Below are positions 25,848 through 32,945 of a stretch of DNA of 64,000 nucleotides, piece by piece. The stretch's first letter is position 1, and every line of letters begins with the position of its first letter. Origin of the DNA: JBKHAJ01 sp964641125 (GTDB lineage Bacteria > Spirochaetota > Spirochaetia > SPDA01 > CAZSGZ01); contig CAZXMO010000004.1 of assembly GCA_964641125.1 (NCBI GenBank), positions 18,955 to 82,954 of the forward strand, given 5' to 3'. The notes under the pieces were generated by a model. It made no database searches, had not been told where the DNA came from, and saw only the letters and a list, made by a program, of their open reading frames with translations. The position numbers were made by a program, and so were the translations under genes.

Positions 25848-26737
25848 TGGCGTCGGATAAGGCAATCCTTACCAACTACGAGATATATCTCCGCACCACC
25901 GCGGGATTAGCGGAGGGTACGATCGAGACCTATCTCAGGGAGTGCCGAAAATTCCAAGTCTTTCTCGAAGCCGCCGGGGAATCCACGCTCGAAGCATCCA
26001 CGGGGGACCTCATCGACTATCTTGTCCGCAGGCAGACGGAGGATATCGACAAACGGACCTCCGCTAAGATCTTGAGCACCCTCCGATCCCTCTTCGGGTT
26101 CCTGGTCCTGGAGCGGTACCGGGCGGACAATCCCGCCGACGGAATCGACGGGCCGAAGCTCGATAAGAAGCTGCCCAAAGTACTGAGTATCGAAGCGGTG
26201 GAGGAGTTCCTGAAGGCCATCGACATCTCCAAGCCTATGGGGCTGAGGGACCGGGCTCTGTTTGAGCTTATATACTCCTCCGGGCTCAGGATTTCCGAGG
26301 CGCTGGGGCTCACCACCGGACACCTATTCCTGAGGGAAAGGCTCTTGAGGGTAACCGGAAAGGGGGATAAAGAACGGATTGCTCCTTTGGGTGAAGAGGC
26401 GGCGCATTGGCTCCACCGGTATCTGAATGAAGCCCGTCCGCGTCTCGTCAAGCCGGGAAAGAACGATCATCGGGTTTTCTTGAGCCGCCGGGGGACCGGA
26501 ATCTCCCGGAAGGGAGTGTGGAAGCGGTTCAAGGAAATTGCCGCGGCCGCGGGTCTCGAGGCCAAGGTCCACACCCTGAGGCACAGCTTCGCGACCCACC
26601 TCCTGCAGGGAGGGGCCGACTTGAGGGCGGTCCAGGAGCTCCTAGGACACGCCGATATCAGTACCACCCAGATCTATACCCACCTCGACGGGGAAGAGCT
26701 CAAAGGGTATCACCAAAAATATCACCCCCGAGGGTAG
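25847..26737 (+). CDS. tyrosine recombinase, XerC/XerD type
   Basis: A 296-residue site-specific recombinase. The N-terminal SAM-like core-binding domain fills residues 1-95; the catalytic domain has Arg148 in SGLRISEAL, a lysine in GKGDKER, HTLRHSFATH, LGHADISTTQ and the nucleophile Tyr277 in IYTH. All catalytic residues are present. It probably works with the second Xer 2.8 kb downstream on the chromosome dif site to resolve dimers at division, which fits its one-base overlap with ftsZ. Which of the two is XerC and which XerD cannot be settled here. Confidence 0.92.
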   Translation: MASDKAILTNYEIYLRTTAGLAEGTIETYLRECRKFQVFLEAAGESTLEASTGDLIDYLVRRQTEDIDKRTSAKILSTLRSLFGFLVLERYRADNPADGIDGPKLDKKLPKVLSIEAVEEFLKAIDISKPMGLRDRALFELIYSSGLRISEALGLTTGHLFLRERLLRVTGKGDKERIAPLGEEAAHWLHRYLNEARPRLVKPGKNDHRVFLSRRGTGISRKGVWKRFKEIAAAAGLEAKVHTLRHSFATHLLQGGADLRAVQELLGHADISTTQIYTHLDGEELKGYHQKYHPRG

Positions 26738-26753
26738 GAGGAGCGAATCAGGG

Positions 26754-27560
26754 GTGATGATAAGGATGTATAAAGGAATGAGGCCTAAAAAGGGCATGAT
26801 CAAGCTGCTCATTATACTCGCTGTACCTCTGTGCGTCCTCTCATGCGACCGGACCCGGGACAACCTCCTCGACAGGATGCTCGAGTTCGAGCGGGGAGGC
26901 TACAGGGGACAGGAAGTACCGGAGAGCAGGATCGAAGAGATAGAGGACCTCATCGCTCGATACGAAAAGGCGGTAAACGACGCGGTGGAGCTTGCGGCGC
27001 AGGCGGGGGAATACTACAAGCTTCTCGCCGTCGAGTATATAGATCGGGAGATGTACGGACCGGCCCTGGAGAGCATCCACGAGGCAATCCGTTACTTTCC
27101 CGAGAATCCGCTTCTCTTCTACCTCGCCGGGATGTGCTCCGGGAGGATGGCGAAGGCCGCGGTCAATCAGCCCGAGACCCGGGAGGAGTTTTTGAGCCGG
27201 GCCGAGGAGTATTATCTGAGAGCAATCGAGCTGGACAATCAGTTCACCGAATCCCTCTACGGGCTTTCGGTGCTCTACATCTTCGAAATGGACCGTATAC
27301 CGGACGCCGAGCCCTACCTGAACCGCATCCTCGAGAAGGAGACCCGTCATATAGAGGCTATGTTCCTCCTTGCTCGGGTCTATGTCTACGAGGGAAGGAT
27401 CGAAGAAGCGGTGGAGCTCTACGACAGGATAATCAGCTACGGACAGTCATCGGAGCAGCGGGGGCGGGCCGAGGAGAACAAGGAGAGCCTCCTGAATAGA
27501 CAGTTCTCCTCGATCGACTTCCTCTTCGTATCCCCGCCCGTAAGGGAGGCGCTATGCTGA
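26754..27560 (+). CDS. TPR-repeat lipoprotein
   Basis: A 268-residue predicted lipoprotein with a hydrophobic signal at about residues 16-29 and lipobox VLSC (Cys31), followed by tetratricopeptide-like helices: one pair near 95-125 (ALESIHEAIRYFPENPLLFYLAG), another near 140-175, and a third and fourth near 180-250. It would be membrane-anchored in the periplasm and act as a protein-binding scaffold. GTG 26754 fits the GGAGGAG site best; ATG 26757 is possible. It lies between a recombinase gene and dprA, overlapping dprA by seven bases. The function is unknown. Confidence 0.8.
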   Translation: MMIRMYKGMRPKKGMIKLLIILAVPLCVLSCDRTRDNLLDRMLEFERGGYRGQEVPESRIEEIEDLIARYEKAVNDAVELAAQAGEYYKLLAVEYIDREMYGPALESIHEAIRYFPENPLLFYLAGMCSGRMAKAAVNQPETREEFLSRAEEYYLRAIELDNQFTESLYGLSVLYIFEMDRIPDAEPYLNRILEKETRHIEAMFLLARVYVYEGRIEEAVELYDRIISYGQSSEQRGRAEENKESLLNRQFSSIDFLFVSPPVREALC

Positions 27561-28600
27561 GCATACTGGAGTTGGCCTTAAACAGGCTTCGTATTCTAAA
27601 ACCCCTCGAGAAAATCCTCCTCTCGGAGATTCTGGACGATAGTTCCCGGCTCGCCGGACTCTCCCGGCCGGGTGTCGAAGAGTTGATCGGGCGGCGCCTG
27701 TTCAGAGGAGCATGGGAGCCCGGCGCCGCGGTTGAGGCTGCCCGCGCGGATCTGGATTATCTTTCGAAGCGGGAAATAAGAACGGTTACATATCTCAGCC
27801 CGAAGTATCCCCCGCAGCTGAAAGAGATCTACGATCCTCCCTTTCTCCTCTTCGTAAGGGGGCGGCTCCCCGGAAACGACATTCCCCAAGTCGCGGTGGT
27901 GGGCACCCGGAAGCCCACCGGTGCCGCCAAGGCGGCGGCGTTTCGGTTGGGAGTAGATTTTGCCCGGGCGGGCGTTCCGGTCGTATCGGGGCTGGCGAGG
28001 GGCGTCGACAGCGAGGCCCATCGGGGGACCGTCGCGGCTTTAGGCGTTACGACGGCGGTCCTCGGTTGCGGTATCGACGAGGTGTATCCGAAAGAGAACA
28101 AGAGGCTCGCCGCGGAAATCATCGAGAAGGGCGGGGGATTAGTGAGTGAATACCCTCCGGGGATGCCCCCCCTCAAGTATAACTTTCCGGAACGCAACCG
28201 GATCATAAGCGGCTTGAGCCGGACGGTCATCCTGGTCCAAGCCCCGGCCCGGTCGGGGGCCCTCATTACCGCCGACTACTCTTTGGAACAGGGAAGGGAC
28301 CTGGTGGTTGTCTCCGGCTGCTCCGACGGGCCTCCGGGGATAGGAAGCAGGGAGCTCGCCGAATCGGGGGCCCCTTGTATACGATGCGCCGCGGATGTCC
28401 TCGAAGAGTGGGGTTTCGATCCGCGAAGCTCGAACGTATCCGGCGGCCGGGACGCCCCTGATGAAACGATCGACGATGGGCCCGTCGACGGGGTGACCGG
28501 CGAGGCGGAATATTTGAAACATATCGGAACCGGACTCGCCTCGAGCCTGGAGGAGGAGATCCTGGGACTGGCGATTCGAAACGCCGGAGAAGCGGTATGA
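27554..28600 (+). CDS. dprA: DNA-processing protein DprA (Smf), ends at the scaffold gap
   Basis: DprA loads RecA on incoming single-stranded DNA during transformation. Residues 1-65 form the helical N-terminal domain; the Rossmann-like domain carries VVGTRKPT, SGLARGVDSEAHRG, GCGIDEVYPKENK, GLVSEYPPG and FPERNRIISGLS. It is 348 residues long and stops at TGA immediately before the run of Ns. Most DprA proteins carry a C-terminal winged helix; only its likely first helix (LEEEILGLAIRNAGEAV) is present. Either the domain is truly absent or the end is affected by the assembly join. Confidence 0.88.
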   Translation: MLSILELALNRLRILKPLEKILLSEILDDSSRLAGLSRPGVEELIGRRLFRGAWEPGAAVEAARADLDYLSKREIRTVTYLSPKYPPQLKEIYDPPFLLFVRGRLPGNDIPQVAVVGTRKPTGAAKAAAFRLGVDFARAGVPVVSGLARGVDSEAHRGTVAALGVTTAVLGCGIDEVYPKENKRLAAEIIEKGGGLVSEYPPGMPPLKYNFPERNRIISGLSRTVILVQAPARSGALITADYSLEQGRDLVVVSGCSDGPPGIGSRELAESGAPCIRCAADVLEEWGFDPRSSNVSGGRDAPDETIDDGPVDGVTGEAEYLKHIGTGLASSLEEEILGLAIRNAGEAV

Positions 28601-28700
28601 NNNNNNNNNNNNNNNNNNNNNNNNNNNNNNNNNNNNNNNNNNNNNNNNNNNNNNNNNNNNNNNNNNNNNNNNNNNNNNNNNNNNNNNNNNNNNNNNNNNN
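28601..28700. other. assembly gap (100 Ns)
   Basis: One hundred Ns, a conventional length for a gap of unknown size. The ten bases before it, AGCGGTATGA (28591-28600 in effect), are repeated as the first ten bases after it (28701-28710). The flanks may therefore overlap and the gap may hold no sequence. Confidence 0.98.
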
Positions 28701-28726
28701 AGCGGTATGAGTAAGAGCGGTATGAG
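28701..28726 (+). repeat. 15-base imperfect tandem repeat at the gap edge
   Basis: AGCGGTATGAGTAAG is followed directly by AGCGGTATGAGAAAA (identical in the first 11 bases). A further partial copy ends the contig left of the gap. A short tandem repeat of this kind could have broken the assembly. Confidence 0.7.
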
Positions 28727-29681
28727 AAAAATTGGAACGCCGCTGGCGGAGAAATTTCTCGAGTACGTTACTCACGTGAAAACCCTCTCCTCCGCTACAG
28801 TCGAGGCCTATCGCAAAGACCTGGAAGATTACTTCCGGTATCTCGAGGAATCGGGTTTGAGCTTCGACGAGATAGACGACCGAACCGCCCGCGGTTTCAT
28901 CGCGGACCTTCTCGGAAGGGGATCGGCGAAGAGTACCGTCAACCGCCGTTTGAGCGTACTCAGGTCCTTTTACGGCTATCTGGTGAAGCACAAGGGTTTC
29001 GAGGGTAATCCCTTTTCCCTCGTTAAAAGCCTCAAGCAGGGCCGGAAGCTCCCGGAATTCCTCTTCGAGCACGAAGTGGAGGATTATTTAGGCGATCCTC
29101 CGGGAACACAGGACAGAAAAAGAGACCCCTTTACCGAGGCGAGAGACACGGCGATCTTCGAACTCCTCTACACCACGGGGTGCAGAATTTCGGAGCTGGT
29201 ATCGATGAACCTTGCCGACATCGACTTTCGCGGCAAGACGATCCTCGTGAACGGCAAGGGGGGAAAGGAACGTCTCGTCTACTTCGGGAAGTCGGCGGAA
29301 AACGCCGTCAAGGGCTATCTCCCCTTCAAGAGCGCCCGGGCGGCGGCGAACGACCGGGACGCTCAGACGGCCCTCTTTATCAACACGAAAGGCACGAGGA
29401 TTACAGTGCGGGGGGTCTCTCTTATCGTAAAGAAGAGGGCGGAAAGGGCGGGTCAAATCAAGAATGTGAGTCCTCACACCTTCCGTCACAGCTTCGCAAC
29501 CCATCTACTCAACCGCGGAGCGGATATCCGGGTGGTACAGGAGCTCTTAGGGCACGCCAACCTCTCCACCACCCAGATATACACTCACATGGGACTGGCT
29601 CGTCTCAAACGGATCTACAAAGAGGCCCATCCCCACGGAAAGCTAAGGAAAAACAGTAAAAATATCGAGGAAGACCAATGA
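28707..29681 (+). CDS. xerC: tyrosine recombinase XerC (CodV)
   Basis: A 324-residue Xer recombinase, second in the window. A SAM-like domain occupies about 14-105, then the catalytic domain with Arg160 in TTGCRISELV, lysine in GKGGKERLV, HTFRHSFATHLL, LGHANLSTTQ and Tyr292 in IYTH. Unlike its paralogue it has a basic C-terminal tail. The order Xer-hslV-hslU-flgB equals codV-codW-codX-flgB of Bacillus subtilis, so the name XerC/CodV is preferred. ATG 28707 lies seven bases after the N gap; ATG 28722 in the second repeat copy is an alternative. It overlaps hslV by four bases. Confidence 0.92.
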   Translation: MSKSGMRKIGTPLAEKFLEYVTHVKTLSSATVEAYRKDLEDYFRYLEESGLSFDEIDDRTARGFIADLLGRGSAKSTVNRRLSVLRSFYGYLVKHKGFEGNPFSLVKSLKQGRKLPEFLFEHEVEDYLGDPPGTQDRKRDPFTEARDTAIFELLYTTGCRISELVSMNLADIDFRGKTILVNGKGGKERLVYFGKSAENAVKGYLPFKSARAAANDRDAQTALFINTKGTRITVRGVSLIVKKRAERAGQIKNVSPHTFRHSFATHLLNRGADIRVVQELLGHANLSTTQIYTHMGLARLKRIYKEAHPHGKLRKNSKNIEEDQ

Positions 29682-30229
29682 AAAACGAAGTGAATATGAA
29701 CTATAGAGGAACTACGATACTCGCGGTTAGGAAGGACGGACAGGTTGCCATGGCCGGTGACGGGCAGGTTACCCTGGGTGAAACCGTCATGAAGGGAAAC
29801 GCCCGGAAGGTCCGTACCGTCTATGATAGCAAAGTCTTAGTCGGTTTCGCGGGAGCCACCGCCGATGCCTTTACTCTTTTCGAAAGGTTCGAAGGCAAGG
29901 TGAAGGAGTACGGCGGGGACATAACCCGCTCCGCGGTCGAGCTCGCCAAAGAGTGGCGGACCGACCGGGCGCTCCGGAGGCTCGAGGCGATGCTCTTAGT
30001 GGCGGACAAGGGTAAGGTTCTCCTGATTTCGGGTAACGGAGATGTAATCGAGCCCGAGGAGGGGGTCATCGCCATCGGGAGCGGGGGGAGCTACGCCTAC
30101 GCGGCGGCCCTCGCCTATCTGGAGGCGTCGGATTACACCGCCCGGCAGGTAGCCGAAAAGGCATTAAAGATAGCCGGGAGAATTTGTATTTATACCAATG
30201 AAAACCTCGTGGTGGAGGAACTCGTATGA
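29678..30229 (+). CDS. hslV: ATP-dependent protease peptidase subunit HslV (ClpQ/CodW)
   Basis: A proteasome-beta-like threonine peptidase of 183 residues that forms a dodecamer with HslU. The catalytic block GTTILAVRKDGQVAMAGDGQVTLG begins at residue 11, so Thr12 must be exposed by removing a short propeptide; the start at ATG 29678 (coupled to xerC by ATGA) gives an 11-residue propeptide. Starting at ATG 29696 would leave five residues, like some thermophile HslV proteins. Later motifs are GFAGATADAFTLF and IGSGGSYAYAAA. Confidence 0.95.
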   Translation: MKNEVNMNYRGTTILAVRKDGQVAMAGDGQVTLGETVMKGNARKVRTVYDSKVLVGFAGATADAFTLFERFEGKVKEYGGDITRSAVELAKEWRTDRALRRLEAMLLVADKGKVLLISGNGDVIEPEEGVIAIGSGGSYAYAAALAYLEASDYTARQVAEKALKIAGRICIYTNENLVVEELV

Positions 30230-31605
30230 CAAAAAAGAAGATAGAAGATTTGACCCCGAAAGAAACGGTAGCCGCACTGGATAAGTATATAATCGCCCAG
30301 GACAAGGCGAAGAAGATCGTGGCCATAGCCCTTCGCAATCGGGTCCGCCGGCAGAGGCTCCCCGAGGAGCTCCGCGACGAGATCGCGCCTAAGAACATCA
30401 TCATGATAGGACCCACCGGGGTGGGGAAGACCGAGATTGCGCGACGATTGTCGAGGCTCTGCGGGGCCCCCTTCGTCAAGGTGGAGGCTACGAAATACAC
30501 CGAGGTCGGATACGTCGGCCGGGATGTGGAATCGATGGTCCGGGACCTGATGTCGGTGGCCTTCAGCCTGGTCAAGGAGGAGATGCAGGAGGAAGTCAAG
30601 GAGGAGGCGGAAAAGCGGACCGAAGAAGCCCTTCTCGACCTGCTCCTTCCCGGCGTAGGACGTCCGGAAGAGGGGTCTCCGGGACGGGAGGAGCCGAAAC
30701 CCCTTCCCGCGGCCGCTAAGGACAAAGACACCCGGGAGAAGTTCCGCACCATGCTTCACGAGGGTAAGCTCGACGAGAAAAAGGTGGAGATAAACGTCAC
30801 TAAGAACGTCAGTCCTTCCATCGAGATATTCTCGGGAACGAGTCTCGAAGAGATGGGAATAAACTTCGGTAATCTCTCCAACATGTTCGGAGGCGGGGGC
30901 AAGAAGAAGAAAAAGGTCGTGACAATCAGTCAGGCCCGGGAGACCATTCTCGCTCAGGAGATGGACAAGCTTATCGACACCGACCGGGTTGCCGAGGTCG
31001 CCAAGGAGCGGGTCGAGCAGATGGGGATCATCTTTGTCGACGAGATCGACAAGATCGCGGCAAAGGAGACCAAGGGAAGCGCCGACGTTTCCCGGGAGGG
31101 GGTGCAGAGGGACATTCTCCCCATTGTGGAAGGATCACAGGTCAACACCCGCTACGGGATGATCGATACATCCCACATCCTGTTCATCGCGGCCGGGGCT
31201 TTTCATATGAGCAAGCCCTCCGACCTGATCCCGGAGCTCCAAGGACGGTTTCCCCTGCGGGTGGAGCTCGAGGATCTCGATAAGGACGACTTCAAGAAGA
31301 TACTCACTCAGCCGGAGAACGCCCTGATCAAGCAGTACGCGGAGCTCTTGAAGACCGAGGGCGTTGTCCTCGACTTCAAGGATGAGGCCATAGACCGGAT
31401 AAGCGAGATCGCGGCGGATGTCAACTCCCGGACCGAGAATATCGGGGCGAGAAGGCTCCACACTATTATGGAGCTTCTCCTGGAGGATGTGTCCTTCAAC
31501 GCCACCGAGATGGAGGGCCAGACCATAAGTATTACGCCTCACTACGTGGACGAGCGCCTCTCCGAAGTGGTGGAGGACCAGGATTTGAGCAGGTACATAC
31601 TGTGA
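30226..31605 (+). CDS. hslU: ATP-dependent protease ATPase subunit HslU (ClpY/CodX)
   Basis: A 459-residue AAA+ unfoldase, partner of HslV. It starts with LTPKETVAALDKYIIAQDKAKK, then Walker A GPTGVGKTEIARRL near residue 64, the substrate-gating loop with VGRDVESMVRDL near 100, a variable I domain (about 115-245) rich in charged residues, Walker B IIFVDEIDKIA near 265, and the sensor-2 region IGARRLHTIMELLLED near 405. The C-terminal LSRYIL inserts into HslV. The coupling to hslV is a four-base overlap. Confidence 0.97.
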   Translation: MTKKKIEDLTPKETVAALDKYIIAQDKAKKIVAIALRNRVRRQRLPEELRDEIAPKNIIMIGPTGVGKTEIARRLSRLCGAPFVKVEATKYTEVGYVGRDVESMVRDLMSVAFSLVKEEMQEEVKEEAEKRTEEALLDLLLPGVGRPEEGSPGREEPKPLPAAAKDKDTREKFRTMLHEGKLDEKKVEINVTKNVSPSIEIFSGTSLEEMGINFGNLSNMFGGGGKKKKKVVTISQARETILAQEMDKLIDTDRVAEVAKERVEQMGIIFVDEIDKIAAKETKGSADVSREGVQRDILPIVEGSQVNTRYGMIDTSHILFIAAGAFHMSKPSDLIPELQGRFPLRVELEDLDKDDFKKILTQPENALIKQYAELLKTEGVVLDFKDEAIDRISEIAADVNSRTENIGARRLHTIMELLLEDVSFNATEMEGQTISITPHYVDERLSEVVEDQDLSRYIL

Positions 31606-31620
31606 GGCATCAGGAACCGT

Positions 31621-31647
31621 TAAGGGAGGAGGCCGGCACGCCGAAAA
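31621..31647 (+). promoter_or_regulatory. sigma-28-like promoter before flgB
   Basis: TAAG (31621-31624), 15 bases, then GCCGAAAA (31640-31647) match the flagellar sigma-28 consensus TAAA-N15-GCCGATAA at 10 of 12 positions. It lies in the 79-base gap between hslU and flgB, with a predicted start about 30 bases before the flgB ATG. The sigma-28 gene of this same locus could drive it. Confidence 0.5.
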
Positions 31648-31684
31648 TAGAAGGTGAGACGGAATCGAATAGGAGAAGAAAGAG

Positions 31685-32104
31685 ATGTTTCTGAATAACA
31701 GCTTCGGCAAGACCGTGGATGTCCTCCACCGCACAATGGACGTCTCTCTGCTTCGGAGGGACATCATCGCCGACAACATTGCCAACGCGGACACCCCGAA
31801 TTTCAAGCGGACTACCTTGAACTTCGAGGCCTCCCTGAAGAGGGCCCTCGAAAGCGAGGACTACGAGGTAATTCCTAAGGCAAAATTGACCCATGAGAAA
31901 CACATTCCCTTTCATCGGCCCATCGACTATCGAACGGTACAGCCGCGGAGGGTCCTTGATTATCTGTCCACCTCGGACAACAACGGGAACAATGTGGATA
32001 TCGAGCAGGAGATGATGGACGCCCTGCATAACCAGCTGGGTTACGATTTGATGACCCGGGCGGTGACGGGCGAGTTTACCCGGGTGAACCTGGTGTTGAG
32101 GTAA
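31685..32104 (+). CDS. flgB: flagellar rod protein FlgB
   Basis: A 139-residue proximal rod protein. The N-terminal rod motif RRDIIADNIANADTPNFKRTTLNFE and the C-terminal heptad-like DIEQEMMDALHNQLGYDLMTRAV are those of FlgB. It is exported through the flagellar type III apparatus and forms the rod with FlgC. It is the first flagellar gene after hslU, with a possible sigma-28 promoter before it and a GGAGAAGAAAGAG leader. Translation starts at ATG 31685. flgC follows ten bases later. Confidence 0.95.
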   Translation: MFLNNSFGKTVDVLHRTMDVSLLRRDIIADNIANADTPNFKRTTLNFEASLKRALESEDYEVIPKAKLTHEKHIPFHRPIDYRTVQPRRVLDYLSTSDNNGNNVDIEQEMMDALHNQLGYDLMTRAVTGEFTRVNLVLR

Positions 32105-32114
32105 GGAGTAGAGT

Positions 32115-32573
32115 ATGGGATTGTACAGCAGCATTAATACGGCCTCTTCGGGGCTTACCGCGCAGCGGACACGCCTCGATGTTATCTCTAACAACATCGC
32201 CAACGCCAATACCACCCGAACCGCCGAGGGAGGGGCCTTCCGGAGGAGCAGGGCTATATTCAGACCCCGGGTCTCTCAGCCCTATTGGCGCAGTCCCTTT
32301 CTGCCGGAGTATCTGGATAACGGAATCGGGCGAGGGGTCAGGGTCGCCGAGGTCGAGAAGGACTACGACTCCGACTTGAGGCTGGTCTACGATCCGACTC
32401 ATCCCGACGCCATCAAGACGGGGCCTCGGCAGGGATACGTGGAGTTTCCCAACGTCAATATTGTCGAGGAGATGGTGGATATGATTTCCGCCACCCGTTC
32501 CTACGAGGCGAATGTGGCGGTGGTAAACGGTTCGAAATCGATGTTTATGCGGGCCCTGGATATCGCCCGTTAG
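32115..32573 (+). CDS. flgC: flagellar rod protein FlgC
   Basis: A 152-residue rod protein. It has the rod signature SSGLTAQRTRLDVISNNIANANTTRT at the start, DPTHPDA near residue 96, and the C-terminal helix VNIVEEMVDMISATRSYEANVAV shared by rod and hook proteins. Length is normal for FlgC. A TAAGGAG site precedes ATG 32115. It acts with FlgB and FliE at the MS-ring/rod junction in the periplasm. Confidence 0.96.
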   Translation: MGLYSSINTASSGLTAQRTRLDVISNNIANANTTRTAEGGAFRRSRAIFRPRVSQPYWRSPFLPEYLDNGIGRGVRVAEVEKDYDSDLRLVYDPTHPDAIKTGPRQGYVEFPNVNIVEEMVDMISATRSYEANVAVVNGSKSMFMRALDIAR

Positions 32574-32589
32574 ATAGAGGGAGGGGAGA

Positions 32590-32922
32590 ATGAACTATTT
32601 GAATGTAGATCAGGTACGAGGTGATCTGATAGAAATGCAGCGGACCCATCCGCGGCATCTGAACGCGGGGGGTGACATCCCGATGGACCGGGAAAAACCG
32701 GGCACGGGGTTCGGACAGGTGCTGACCCAAGCGATAAGCGGGGTCAACGATTTGCAGCAGAACACGAGCGAGCTCGCCGAACGGATGATCGTCGACCCCG
32801 ACAGTGTCGATGTCCACGATGTGAGCATCGCCATAGCGAAGGCGAACACCTCGCTGCAGATGGCAAAGACCATCGTCGACAGCGCCCTGAGGGCGTATCG
32901 GGACATTATAAGCATACGGTAA
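32590..32922 (+). CDS. fliE: flagellar hook-basal body protein FliE
   Basis: A 110-residue protein that joins the MS ring to the rod. After a variable 45-residue start it has FGQVLTQAISGVNDLQQNTSELAERMIVDP and the conserved C-terminal DVHDVSIAIAKANTSLQMAKTIVDSALRAYRDII, the FliE signature. The ATG follows GGGAGGGGAGA. It sits 16 bases after flgC and 23 before fliF. Confidence 0.95.
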   Translation: MNYLNVDQVRGDLIEMQRTHPRHLNAGGDIPMDREKPGTGFGQVLTQAISGVNDLQQNTSELAERMIVDPDSVDVHDVSIAIAKANTSLQMAKTIVDSALRAYRDIISIR

Positions 32923-32945
32923 ACGCATAAAAACTGGGAGGGGAC

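Noticed and set aside
25847..26737. recombinase as an integrase of an inserted element
   Set aside because: It overlaps ftsZ, matches its surroundings in composition and has no attachment repeats or phage genes nearby.
28266..29072. minus-strand open frame running through the Ns
   Set aside because: It only stays open because Ns hide stops, and both flanks are clearly dprA and xerC on the plus strand.
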